This document shows positions 18,066-26,844 of a stretch of DNA of 64,000 nucleotides, piece by piece (within the stretch, counting starts at the first letter, position 1; each line of letters opens with the position of its first letter). Both the position numbers and the translations under genes were made by a program. The notes beneath the pieces are model-generated. The model saw only the letters and a program-made list of their open reading frames with translations. It made no database searches and was not told the origin of the DNA. Origin of the DNA: an uncultured Flavobacteriales bacterium (GTDB taxonomy: Bacteria; Bacteroidota; Bacteroidia; Flavobacteriales_D; Crocinitomicaceae); contig CAJWRM010000008.1 of NCBI GenBank assembly GCA_913046365.1, positions 1 through 64,000 on the forward strand. Reading direction: 5' to 3'.

Positions 18066-20867
18066 GTGTCAGAGAAAAAAATAGAAATATACGGTGCTAA
18101 GGAACATAATCTAAAGAATATAGATTTATCGATACCTAGAAATCAACTTGTCGTATTTACTGGACTTAGCGGAAGCGGGAAATCATCTTTAGCTTTTGAC
18201 ACATTATTCGCCGAAGGGCAGAGACGTTATATAGAGACCTTTTCTTCTTATGCTCGTCAATTTATAGGCGGGATGGAGCGCCCAGATGTAGACAAAATAG
18301 ATGGCCTCTCCCCTGTCATATCAATAGAACAAAAAACAGTTTCCAAGTCACCAAGATCTACGGTTGGCACTATTACTGAACTTTATGACTTTTTCAGATT
18401 GCTCTTCTCACGAGTATCAACGGCATATTCATTTGAAACTGGGGAGAAAATGGTGAAGTATTCTGAGGAACAGCTTGCAGAACTTCTGAAAACAACTTAC
18501 CAGGATGAGAAAGTTGCTGTTTTGGCTTCTAAAATAAGGGCGCGAAAAGGCCATTACAGAGAGTTGTTTGAACAGATCTCAAAAATTGGCTATACGAAGG
18601 TTCGTGTAGATGGTCAAATCGTGGACATTTCTCCAGGTATGAAATTAGACCGTTACAAGGTGCACGATATTGAAGTTGTAATAGACAGATTTGCAATTAA
18701 AGATGTGGACTTGAACCGCATTCAAAAGTCCGTCAATACGGCCTTTGAAATAGGAGATGATTTCTTAGTAATCTTCAATTACAAAACGCAAGAAATACGC
18801 AAATTCAGTAGAAAATTCATTTGTCCTACAACCGGTATAAGCTATCCCGACCCTGAACCAAATTTATTTTCATTTAATTCCCCATATGGTGCTTGCCCTT
18901 CCTGCTCTGGAATAGGAACTGTTAAAATAGCCGATCTGAAAAAAGTTATTCCAGACACATCAAAAAGTATTCAAGAAGGAGGAATAGAACCACTAGGGAA
19001 ACAGAAGAAAAATTGGATCTTCCAAGAAATAGAACGGGTTCTTGAAACAACAAAATTCGATCTTAAGACACCAATTTCTTCAATAGATGAAAACACACTT
19101 TCCTTGCTCTTAAATGGAGCCCACTCTTTTGATGGAATTCATAAAGAACAGAATTCATTCGAAGGAATTCTTCCATTCCTCAAAAGACACGCCCTAAGCA
19201 GCTCAAAAAAAATTCAGCGCTGGGCTCAGGGGTATACCACGACAGAAACCTGCAGGCGTTGCAACGGATCTAGATTAAAGAAAGAAGCTGGCTTCTTCCG
19301 CATCAATGAAAAAAGCATCTCAGAAGTCAGTGAACTTGGATTAGATGAGCTAAAAGTATGGCTGAAAAATATTGAATCTAGCCTTACACTAAAACAAAAA
19401 ACGATTGCCAAAGACCTCCTTAAAGAAATCAATGTAAGGCTAGACTTTATTCTGGATGTTGGCCTTGGGTACCTCAGCCTAAATCGACCTTCAAAATCAT
19501 TATCTGGGGGCGAAGCACAGCGCATAAGATTGGCGACGCAAATTGGAACAGAACTAATAAACGTATGCTACATCTTTGATGAACCGTCAATTGGATTGCA
19601 TCAAAGGGACAATAAAAAACTTATTCAATCTTTACAAAAACTCAAAAAAAACGGAAATTCTGTTATTGTTGTTGAACATGATAAAGAAATAATGGAATCT
19701 GCCGACTTTATTGTAGACATAGGACCAAAGGCCGGAGTTCATGGTGGCTCGATTGTAAGTAAGGGGACATACTCAGCGATGCTACAATCAAATTCTCTTA
19801 CTGCCCAATATTTGAACGGAAAAAAACAAATTGAAATTCCTAAAAATCGTAGAGCTGGAAATGGAAAAAAGCTCGAACTGTACGGTGCATCAGGAAACAA
19901 CCTGAAAAACATTGACTTCAAATTAAAGCTAGGCACATTGAGTTGTATTACAGGAGTTAGCGGAAGCGGAAAATCGACTTTGATCAACCAGACACTCGTA
20001 CCAATATTGTTCGAACACATCTATAATGGAGTCCGAAAACCACTCCCCTATGCTAAAATAAAAGGTTTAGAACACGTTGATAAGGTTGTAGAAATAGACC
20101 AAAATCCTATTGGTAGGACGCCTAGGTCAAATCCAGCGACATACACTAAAATATTTGACGAAATCCGCCAACTATTTGCCAGTCTACCTGAATCTCTTAT
20201 TAGAGGCTATAAGCCGGGGAGATTTTCATTCAATGTTTCTGGTGGGAAATGTGAAACATGTAATGGAGGTGGTATGCGACTTATTGAAATGAATTTTCTA
20301 CCGGATGTTCATGTGGAGTGTGAAACGTGCAATGGGAAAAGATACAATTCAGAAACATTACAAGTCAAATACAAAGGGAAATCAATTTCGGATATACTTA
20401 ACATGACAATAGAACAAGCATTTGAATTCTTTGAGCCTTATCCGAAAATTCGTCAAAAAATCGGAACACTGAAGCGTGTTGGGTTAGGTTACATAAAGCT
20501 AGGACAGTCCTCTACAACCCTATCCGGAGGGGAAGCGCAAAGAATAAAGCTCGCTAGTGAGCTTTCCAAGAAATCGACAGGGAAAACCATATACATACTC
20601 GATGAACCATCTACAGGGCTGCATTTTGAGGACATTAAACAACTTCTTTCAGTTTTGAATGCTTTGGTGGATGAAGGAAACACTGTCTTGGTTATCGAGC
20701 ACAATCTAGATATTATTAAAATGGCGGATCAGATCATAGATATTGGTCCTGAAGGGGGAGCTTTAGGCGGTAATATTGTTTTCAACGGTACACCTAAGCA
20801 ATTAGTGAAAAAAGCACATAAGACCTCCTATACCTCCAAATATCTTAAAAAAGAACTATCAAACTGA
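18066..20867 (+). CDS. uvrA: Excinuclease ABC subunit A
   Basis: 933 aa, start GTG at 18066. This is the DNA-damage sensor of nucleotide excision repair, which loads UvrB. It has two ABC modules: Walker A GLSGSGKSSLA near the N-terminus and GVSGSGKSTLI in the second half, with two LSGGEAQRI signatures. The second zinc module (CETCNGGG...CETCNGKR) is complete. In the first module the pair that is CxxC in E. coli (253/256) reads C253-P-T-T256 here, while the distal GACPSC pair (277/280) is intact. Overall length and order are those of UvrA1, not the shorter UvrA2. It is monocistronic. Confidence 0.97.
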   Translation: MSEKKIEIYGAKEHNLKNIDLSIPRNQLVVFTGLSGSGKSSLAFDTLFAEGQRRYIETFSSYARQFIGGMERPDVDKIDGLSPVISIEQKTVSKSPRSTVGTITELYDFFRLLFSRVSTAYSFETGEKMVKYSEEQLAELLKTTYQDEKVAVLASKIRARKGHYRELFEQISKIGYTKVRVDGQIVDISPGMKLDRYKVHDIEVVIDRFAIKDVDLNRIQKSVNTAFEIGDDFLVIFNYKTQEIRKFSRKFICPTTGISYPDPEPNLFSFNSPYGACPSCSGIGTVKIADLKKVIPDTSKSIQEGGIEPLGKQKKNWIFQEIERVLETTKFDLKTPISSIDENTLSLLLNGAHSFDGIHKEQNSFEGILPFLKRHALSSSKKIQRWAQGYTTTETCRRCNGSRLKKEAGFFRINEKSISEVSELGLDELKVWLKNIESSLTLKQKTIAKDLLKEINVRLDFILDVGLGYLSLNRPSKSLSGGEAQRIRLATQIGTELINVCYIFDEPSIGLHQRDNKKLIQSLQKLKKNGNSVIVVEHDKEIMESADFIVDIGPKAGVHGGSIVSKGTYSAMLQSNSLTAQYLNGKKQIEIPKNRRAGNGKKLELYGASGNNLKNIDFKLKLGTLSCITGVSGSGKSTLINQTLVPILFEHIYNGVRKPLPYAKIKGLEHVDKVVEIDQNPIGRTPRSNPATYTKIFDEIRQLFASLPESLIRGYKPGRFSFNVSGGKCETCNGGGMRLIEMNFLPDVHVECETCNGKRYNSETLQVKYKGKSISDILNMTIEQAFEFFEPYPKIRQKIGTLKRVGLGYIKLGQSSTTLSGGEAQRIKLASELSKKSTGKTIYILDEPSTGLHFEDIKQLLSVLNALVDEGNTVLVIEHNLDIIKMADQIIDIGPEGGALGGNIVFNGTPKQLVKKAHKTSYTSKYLKKELSN

Positions 20868-20907
20868 ATTCAGTGAATGAAAATGTGGCTTCATAAAATA
20901 TTTAAAT

Positions 20908-20915
20908 TAATTTTG
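20908..20915 (+). promoter_or_regulatory. Putative -7 promoter element of trxA
   Basis: TAATTTTG matches the Bacteroidota -7 consensus TAnnTTTG, 26 nt before the trxA ATG. No convincing TTG -33 partner was found at the usual spacing. Confidence 0.4.
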
Positions 20916-20941
20916 TTCATATAAAAGACAAAACAAACATT

Positions 20942-21259
20942 ATGGCTTTAGAAATAACAGATGCAAACTTTGATGAATTGGTGCTCAAATCCGAAAAACC
21001 AGTTGTAGTTGATTTTTGGGCAGAATGGTGTGGCCCTTGTAGAATGATTGGTCCGCTGATCAGTGAGATGTCGAAAGACTATGAAGGAAAAGCACTTGTT
21101 GGAAAGGTAAATGTAGACCTGAATGCAAATGTATCGGCTCAGTTTGGTGTTCGGAGTATCCCTACCGTTCTATTTATCAAAAACGGAGAAGTAGTGGATA
21201 AGTCTGTCGGAGCAGTTCCAAAGGCAACTTTAGAGGCGAAATTAGAAGCGCTTCTTTAA
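20942..21259 (+). CDS. trxA: Thioredoxin
   Basis: 105 aa, full-length cytoplasmic thioredoxin. The redox site [14 protein letters not shown] has Cys30 and Cys33, the buried Asp is present (VVDFWA), and the cis-Pro loop is RSIPTVLFI. No signal peptide, so it should act as the general cytosolic disulfide reductant. It stands between uvrA and an unrelated hypothetical gene, with its own likely promoter. Confidence 0.96.
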   Translation: MALEITDANFDELVLKSEKPVVVDFWAEWCGPCRMIGPLISEMSKDYEGKALVGKVNVDLNANVSAQFGVRSIPTVLFIKNGEVVDKSVGAVPKATLEAKLEALL

Positions 21260-21348
21260 AAACTTTTCATAACCTTATATCTTAAATTTTCTGTGTCGAA
21301 CCCTGTGTCGTCCAGTAAAAAAATCTAGCATTCTTAACGAATAACGCT

Positions 21349-22050
21349 ATGACTAACTTATATAGAAGACTTTTGTATTACGGTGTTGGATTCGGTATTG
21401 GCCTCGTTTGTGTTTTCTTTTTCTTTAACAACCGAGGATGCTCGTGGCTTCCAGAGAACCGAGTGAAAGAAATGGTAACGAATAGACTGGTTTATATTGC
21501 TGATAGTAATCTAACTATTTTGGAAAATCTTAAAATTAAAGAAGATGAACTAAGCGCTTTTCTTTTAAACGCCGACGTCTTGTTTTCAAAAAGTGAAAAG
21601 ACACGTAATCCACAAATATATCATCTAGAGGGACCAACAGACTCAAATGATAAATTTGTTTGTCAGATTGTTCTTCACAAGGATGCACTTATCTGTGAAC
21701 TCGTTCCAAATCAATTTTCAGCAAAAAACACAAAGCCTACAACAAAAGGTCTTGCCAAGCCCATTCATTTCCCGCCTAAGGAGAATCTTTTCTATTCTGA
21801 TTCAAGTGCACATACTATTTGCCAAAGAAAAGCGTTAGGTATTGAGGAGGATAGTACTTTGCGTGCGCTTTTTCATAAAAATGGACGAATTAATATTTCT
21901 AAGACGGATCTAACAAAAAAGCCTAAACCCTCGTATGCAATGGTGTTTAGAACAGATCAAGGTAAAGAAGTAACAATTTTTGCCACTTATTTTAAAGAAA
22001 AAGCAAGAATCTACAAATTTGCATTTGACGACGATCAATGTGCTAATTAG
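21349..22050 (+). CDS. Hypothetical single-pass membrane protein
   Basis: 233 aa, not recognised. The N-terminus has a single strong membrane helix (about residues 9-26, LLYYGVGFGIGLVCVFFFF), then NRGCSWLPENRVKEM and a soluble region of about 190 residues. That region contains repeated RAL/LRALF-like helices (ICQRKALGIEEDSTLRALF), Lys/Pro-rich linkers and a beta-rich end (AMVFRTDQGKEVTIFATYF). Eight nt before the stop come two aspartates and a late Cys (FDDDQC). The basic residues before the helix suggest the N-terminus is inside and the bulk outside the inner membrane. It lies after trxA with an 89-nt gap. No function is offered. Confidence 0.7.
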   Translation: MTNLYRRLLYYGVGFGIGLVCVFFFFNNRGCSWLPENRVKEMVTNRLVYIADSNLTILENLKIKEDELSAFLLNADVLFSKSEKTRNPQIYHLEGPTDSNDKFVCQIVLHKDALICELVPNQFSAKNTKPTTKGLAKPIHFPPKENLFYSDSSAHTICQRKALGIEEDSTLRALFHKNGRINISKTDLTKKPKPSYAMVFRTDQGKEVTIFATYFKEKARIYKFAFDDDQCAN

Positions 22051-22056
22051 AATAAT

Positions 22057-22084
22057 GACCTCATTAAATTGAGCTCTTTTTTTT
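22057..22084 (+). terminator. Weak candidate terminator after the 233-aa hypothetical gene
   Basis: ACCTCA / TGAGCT can pair around a TTAAAT loop with one C-C mismatch, and a run of eight T follows. The stem is short and AT-rich, so this is only a candidate. Confidence 0.3.
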
Positions 22085-22172
22085 AAAAATAGCTTCTGAT
22101 TCAACGTTTTATACTTCCTCACACAGTTAGTATTTATTTAAGAAATCATGCAAATAAACACCTCACTTTTTA

Positions 22173-22180
22173 TACTTTTG
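22173..22180 (+). promoter_or_regulatory. Putative -7 element of the lpxD-lpxC/fabZ-lpxA operon
   Basis: TACTTTTG is a full TAnnTTTG match and ends only 4 nt before the lpxD ATG. If used, transcription would start at or within the start codon region, giving a leaderless mRNA. No clear -33 TTG was found. Confidence 0.45.
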
Positions 22181-22184
22181 AAAC

Positions 22185-23225
22185 ATGGAATTTTCAGCTG
22201 ATCAAATTGCCGGTATTCTTAATGGAGAAATTCAAGGAGATGCAGATGCTACAGTCAACGATTTGGCTAAGATTGAAGAAGGCACAAAGGGAACGTTGAG
22301 TTTTCTTTCTAATCCTAAGTACGAAGAATTCATCTATACTACTGGTTCATCTATATGTATTGTAAACAAAACGTTTATTCCTAGCAAGCCGCTACCATCG
22401 GCATTGACACTTATCAAGGTCGATGATGCTTATTCTTGCTTTGCAAAGCTATTAGAGCTATATGGTAACTTGTACAAAAAAGAACCTGGGATAGAAAAGC
22501 AAACCCACATTGATGAAACTGCGAGCATTGGAAAAAATGTGCACATAGGGTCCTTTACCTATATCGGAAAAAATGCCAAAATCGCGGATAATGTTGTGAT
22601 TTACCCCAATTGTTACATCGGAGAGAATGCAGAAGTTGAAAATGGGACGAAGATTTATCCTAACGTAAACGTTTACCACGATTGTAAAATAGGTGCAAAT
22701 TGTATTATTCATTCAGGTAGTGTAATAGGTTCTGACGGATTTGGTTTTGCCCCTGATGAAAAAGGAAAATTTCAAAAAATACCTCAAATCGGAAATGTAG
22801 TCATTGAAGACAATGTGGAATTGGGTTCAAATGTCTCGATAGACCGTGCAACAATGGGTTCTACGTTTATTCGCAAAGGAGTGAAAATAGACAATCTATG
22901 TCAAATCGCTCACAATGTTGATGTCAATGAAGATTCTGCTATGGCTGCGCAAGTCGGTATTGCAGGATCGACGAAAATAGGCAAGAATGTTCTTATTGGA
23001 GGTCAAGCTGGAATTAGTGGCCATATTAAAATTGCAGACCAAACAAAAATTGTCGCCCAATCTGGAATTCCTTCAAGTATTAAAAAAGCAGAAACACTAA
23101 TGGGTTCTCCTGGAATTCCATTAGATGATTTTAAACGGTCTTATTTTGGCTTTAGAAAACTTCCTGGACTGTTAAAAAGGGTGCAAGAATTAGAAGAGAA
23201 AATAGAAGCATTAACCAAAGTATAA
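22185..23225 (+). CDS. lpxD: UDP-3-O-(3-hydroxyacyl)glucosamine N-acyltransferase
   Basis: 346 aa; third acyltransfer step of lipid A synthesis. N-terminal uridine-binding domain (EFSADQIAGILNGEIQGD...), then a left-handed beta-helix of hexapeptide repeats (about residues 110-320), with catalytic His243 in QIAHNVDV. The C-terminal helix (KRVQELEEKIEALTKV) is typical. The N-terminus aligns with other LpxD proteins, which supports ATG 22185. It is the first gene of lpxD-lpxC/fabZ-lpxA, with 4 nt to the next ATG. The acyl chain used cannot be read from sequence. Confidence 0.96.
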   Translation: MEFSADQIAGILNGEIQGDADATVNDLAKIEEGTKGTLSFLSNPKYEEFIYTTGSSICIVNKTFIPSKPLPSALTLIKVDDAYSCFAKLLELYGNLYKKEPGIEKQTHIDETASIGKNVHIGSFTYIGKNAKIADNVVIYPNCYIGENAEVENGTKIYPNVNVYHDCKIGANCIIHSGSVIGSDGFGFAPDEKGKFQKIPQIGNVVIEDNVELGSNVSIDRATMGSTFIRKGVKIDNLCQIAHNVDVNEDSAMAAQVGIAGSTKIGKNVLIGGQAGISGHIKIADQTKIVAQSGIPSSIKKAETLMGSPGIPLDDFKRSYFGFRKLPGLLKRVQELEEKIEALTKV

Positions 23226-23229
23226 ATTG

Positions 23230-24633
23230 ATGTCTGAAAAGCAAAGAACGCTAAAAGGAGTAATTAAATTGAGTGGTATAGGACTCCATACTGGAGTTGT
23301 TGCCAACCTAGAAATACATCCTGCACCCGCAAATCATGGTTATAAATTCCAAAGAATAGACCTAGAGGGACAACCTATTATTAAAGGGGATATAGACTGT
23401 GTAGTTTCTACTGAAAGAGGAACGACTCTTGAGCAGAATAATGCCCGTGTGCATACGACAGAGCATGTCTTAGCAGCTATTTATGGCTGTCAAGTAGACA
23501 ACGCACTTATTACAATTGACGGACCTGAAATCCCTATTATGGATGGCAGTGCATTAAAATTCGTTGAAGCAATCGAAGCCATTGGATACGAAGAACAGGA
23601 TGCCGAAAGAGTTTACTTTGAGTTAACAGAAAACATTCCATGGGAAGATGAAGAAAATGGAATAGAATTCCTGGCCATTCCTGATGTTAATTATAGACTA
23701 ACGGTTATGGTAGATTACCAATCTCCTGCATTAGGTACTCAGCACGCGAGTATGTACCATATTGGAGAATTTAATAAGGAGATTGCAAAATGTAGAACGT
23801 TTGTCTTCTTGCGAGAGCTAGAGTATTTAGCTAAAAACAATCTCATAAAAGGAGGAGATCTAGACAATGCTATTGTAATGGTAGAACGACAAACCATTTC
23901 CCAAGACGAGCTAACGAAACTCGCAAAACTATTGGGTAAAGAGGACCTTAAAGTAAATATAGATGGTATCGGGGTCCTCAACAGTACAAAACTCCAATAT
24001 GAAAATGAGCCAGCACGACACAAATTATTAGATATTGTTGGTGACCTAGCACTGATCGGTAGACCAATCAAAGCCCATATTCTTGCAGCTAGACCGGGTC
24101 ACTCAGGAAACGTGCGATTTGCAAAAGTTTTAAAAGAACAAATTAAAAAACAGCAGCAACAAGGGAAGTACTTTGACCTAAGCAAAGCTCCTTTGTATGA
24201 CATAAATGATATTGAAAAAATGCTTCCTCATCGATTCCCTTTTTTAATGGTTGACAAGATCATGGAAATCACGGAAGATTCCATTTGGGGTGTCAAAAAT
24301 ATCACTATGAATGAACCAGTATTTACAGGTCATTTTCCCGGAAACCCTGTTTTTCCCGGAGTATTACAGGTTGAGGCGATGGCTCAAGTCGGTGGGATTT
24401 TTGCTTTGAGTAAGGTCGAAGATCCTCACCTCTACTCTACTTATTTCATGAAAATCAATAATGTAAAATTCAAGCAAAAAGTACTTCCTGGGGATTCAGT
24501 TGTTTTTGAGCTTCAACTGATGTCGGCAATCAGAAGAGGGCTTGTTGAAATGGCAGGAACAGCATATGTCAATGGTAAAGTCGTTGCTGAGGCGGAAATG
24601 CTGGCGCAAGTTGTTAAAGACAAAGAAGCATAA
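23230..24633 (+). CDS. lpxC/fabZ: Bifunctional UDP-3-O-acyl-GlcNAc deacetylase / 3-hydroxyacyl-ACP dehydratase
   Basis: 467 aa from ATG 23230 (a TTG three bases upstream is in frame but less likely). Residues 1 to about 305 are LpxC, the zinc deacetylase committing step of lipid A: zinc motif HTTEHVLAA (His79) and C-terminal KLLDIVGDL. A short Gln/Lys linker (KKQQQQGKYFDL) leads to FabZ, the hot-dog dehydratase of fatty acid elongation: MLPHRFPFLMVDKI, with catalytic His/Glu in GHFPGNPVFPGVLQVEAMAQ. The fusion is characteristic of Bacteroidota and joins two enzymes competing for the 3-hydroxyacyl-ACP pool. Overlaps lpxA by 1 nt (TAATG). Confidence 0.96.
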   Translation: MSEKQRTLKGVIKLSGIGLHTGVVANLEIHPAPANHGYKFQRIDLEGQPIIKGDIDCVVSTERGTTLEQNNARVHTTEHVLAAIYGCQVDNALITIDGPEIPIMDGSALKFVEAIEAIGYEEQDAERVYFELTENIPWEDEENGIEFLAIPDVNYRLTVMVDYQSPALGTQHASMYHIGEFNKEIAKCRTFVFLRELEYLAKNNLIKGGDLDNAIVMVERQTISQDELTKLAKLLGKEDLKVNIDGIGVLNSTKLQYENEPARHKLLDIVGDLALIGRPIKAHILAARPGHSGNVRFAKVLKEQIKKQQQQGKYFDLSKAPLYDINDIEKMLPHRFPFLMVDKIMEITEDSIWGVKNITMNEPVFTGHFPGNPVFPGVLQVEAMAQVGGIFALSKVEDPHLYSTYFMKINNVKFKQKVLPGDSVVFELQLMSAIRRGLVEMAGTAYVNGKVVAEAEMLAQVVKDKEA

Positions 24634-25412
24634 TGAATATAAGTCCCTTAGCTTCTGTCCACCCGAAAGTGCAGCTCAATAGTGGAGTGGTCATTGAACC
24701 ATTTGCGCATATTCATGAAGATGTAATCATTGGTGAAGGCACGAAAGTTCATTCTAATGTTGTACTGTATCCTGGTACGAGAATTGGAAAAAACTGTGAG
24801 ATTTTTCCAGGTGCGGTTATCGGAGTTATACCTCAAGATTTAAAATTTAGCGGTGAATATACGATCGTGGAAATAGGTGATCATACGGTCATTCGAGAAT
24901 GTGTTACCATCCACAGAGGAACAAATGACAAGCTAGCAACTAAGATAGGTTCACATTGCTTATTAATGACATACGTTCATATTGCGCATGATTGCACCAT
25001 TGGAGACCATGTTATTTTAGCGAGCTATACTGGGTTATCAGGACATGTTCAAATTGATGATTATGCTATTTTAGAAGGGAAAGTTGCTGCACAGCAGTTC
25101 ACTCATATTGGAAAACATACCTTTATTGGCGGTGCCTCACTAATTCGAAAAAACATTCCTCCCTACATAAAAGCGGCAAGAGAACCTTTGACCTTTGCAG
25201 GAGTCAATTCTGTTGGTCTGCGAAGAAGAGGTTTTTCAGACGAAACTGTTAGACAAATTGAAGACCTTTATCGAATCCTATATATTCAGAATAGTAATGT
25301 CTCAAAGGGTATTCAAGCAATCAAGGAGCAAATACCCGAAAGTGACATTCGGAATGAAATAATAGACTTTATTGATGCCTCCGACAAAGGTGTTATTCGA
25401 GGAATGATTTAA
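24633..25412 (+). CDS. lpxA: Acyl-ACP--UDP-N-acetylglucosamine O-acyltransferase
   Basis: 259 aa; first acylation of lipid A. Hexapeptide-repeat beta-helix from the N-terminus (ISPLASVHPKVQLNSGVVIEP) with the active-site block YVHIAHDCTIGDH, where His119 corresponds to the catalytic base. The C-terminal helical domain (from about residue 190, RRRGFSDETVRQIEDLYRIL) is as in E. coli LpxA (262 aa). Overlaps the LpxC-FabZ stop by 1 nt, so the three lipid A genes are translationally coupled. The RlmD-like gene begins 2 nt downstream. Confidence 0.96.
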   Translation: MNISPLASVHPKVQLNSGVVIEPFAHIHEDVIIGEGTKVHSNVVLYPGTRIGKNCEIFPGAVIGVIPQDLKFSGEYTIVEIGDHTVIRECVTIHRGTNDKLATKIGSHCLLMTYVHIAHDCTIGDHVILASYTGLSGHVQIDDYAILEGKVAAQQFTHIGKHTFIGGASLIRKNIPPYIKAAREPLTFAGVNSVGLRRRGFSDETVRQIEDLYRILYIQNSNVSKGIQAIKEQIPESDIRNEIIDFIDASDKGVIRGMI

Positions 25413-25413
25413 A

Positions 25414-26844
25414 ATGTTTAAGAGAGGAGATAGAGTAGAACTTGAAATCACAGATTTCGCATTCGGAGGGAAAGGAATATCCAAAATTTCAACAGATAGC
25501 CAACGCGGAATTGTTTTCGTACCCAACACCTACCCTGGCCAAAAGGTAAAAGTGGTGATTTCTGCCAAAAAGAAAAAGCACTACGAAGCAAAACTTCTAG
25601 ATATACTAGAGCGCTCTCCAATTGAAAAAATTAATAACTATCAAGCAATATCAGGAGCACCCTATATTTTTGTCCCCGTTAAGGATCAAGAGCTACTCAA
25701 ACGAGATTCTACCTTGGAAACATTCCGAAGATTATCTGGTATCCAAAACATTAGAGAGGTATTTGATGCTTTTATCTCAGCACCAGAACACTTTTTTTAT
25801 CGCAATAAAATGGAATATAGTTTTTCATCCATAGAGCACTGCCTTGAGACGGATTCAGAAAAAGATGATGCATTTGCTTTGGGTTTCAAAAGAAGAGGTA
25901 CGTGGTGGAAGGTAGAAAGTTTAAATAAAGCGTCAGGACTTTTTGACCAAGAATGGGAAGACAAGTTAAAAGAATTACGTGAATACTTAGAGAACACTGG
26001 ATTAAAAGCTTGGCATCCTCCTAAAAAAATAGGATTTTTTAGGCATATTGTTGTGAGGAAATCATTTGCCGCCGATCAATTGTTGGTCAACCTCGTTACG
26101 GCCTCAGAAGGGCTAAATAGATTCGATATAAACGCATTTTCGAGCTTCGTTCAAGAACTAATGGGTGACCGTATTGCGGGATTGCTCCATACAGTGAATG
26201 ACAATGTTGCTGACCGTGCAAAAATAGAAAATGGCCAAAGCAAAGTGCTTTTTGGAAAGGATGTAATCGAAGAACAGCTACTTGGACTAAACTTTCAAAT
26301 GCGTATGGAAAGCTTTTTTCAAACAAATCCAAAATGCGCCGAGCTACTATATACAAAGGCATTAGACTATGTTTTTGAAGAAGAAATAAGTTCGGATAAA
26401 GTTGTCTTAGACTTATTTTGTGGCACAGGTACCATTGCTCAATTAATGGCAAAAAGGAATCCTAATGTGTCTATTATTGGTGTAGATATTGTTGAGGAAG
26501 CCATTGAAGACGCAAAGAAAAATGCGATAGGAAACGGCATTACAAATACAGATTTTTTTGCTGCAGACGTGGGAAAATTTTTAAAATTCAATCCACAGTA
26601 TCAAGGGAAAATAGATACAATTATTCTCGACCCTCCACGCGCTGGAATTGCGCCTAAAACACTCAAAAAAGTAATTGAACTAGATACGAAAAAAATAGTC
26701 TATATCTCTTGTAATCCATCAACACAAGCTCGAGATGCCTCCACCCTATCAGATGCGGGTTTCACACTAGAGAAATATAGCTTAGTTGACCAGTTTCCTC
26801 ATACAGGACACATCGAGTCCGTTGCAAAATTTATAAAGAAATGA
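25414..26844 (+). CDS. rlmD: RlmD/TrmA-family RNA (uracil-C5)-methyltransferase lacking the N-terminal Fe-S cysteines
   Basis: 476 aa. N-terminal TRAM domain (about 1-58, GDRVELEITDFAFGGKGISKI), a central domain, and a C-terminal SAM-dependent Rossmann domain. The latter has DLFCGTGTIAQLMA, DTIILDPPRAG, catalytic Cys in YISCNPST and the late Glu in GHIESVAKF, all hallmarks of m5U methyltransferases. The best match is RlmD (23S U1939). However, the usual CxxxxxCxxC iron-sulfur block after the TRAM domain is absent: the corresponding stretch (QAISGAPYIFVPVKDQELL) contains no Cys and none occurs in the first 140 residues. RNA target is therefore less certain. Overlaps cinA by 4 nt. Confidence 0.85.
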   Translation: MFKRGDRVELEITDFAFGGKGISKISTDSQRGIVFVPNTYPGQKVKVVISAKKKKHYEAKLLDILERSPIEKINNYQAISGAPYIFVPVKDQELLKRDSTLETFRRLSGIQNIREVFDAFISAPEHFFYRNKMEYSFSSIEHCLETDSEKDDAFALGFKRRGTWWKVESLNKASGLFDQEWEDKLKELREYLENTGLKAWHPPKKIGFFRHIVVRKSFAADQLLVNLVTASEGLNRFDINAFSSFVQELMGDRIAGLLHTVNDNVADRAKIENGQSKVLFGKDVIEEQLLGLNFQMRMESFFQTNPKCAELLYTKALDYVFEEEISSDKVVLDLFCGTGTIAQLMAKRNPNVSIIGVDIVEEAIEDAKKNAIGNGITNTDFFAADVGKFLKFNPQYQGKIDTIILDPPRAGIAPKTLKKVIELDTKKIVYISCNPSTQARDASTLSDAGFTLEKYSLVDQFPHTGHIESVAKFIKK

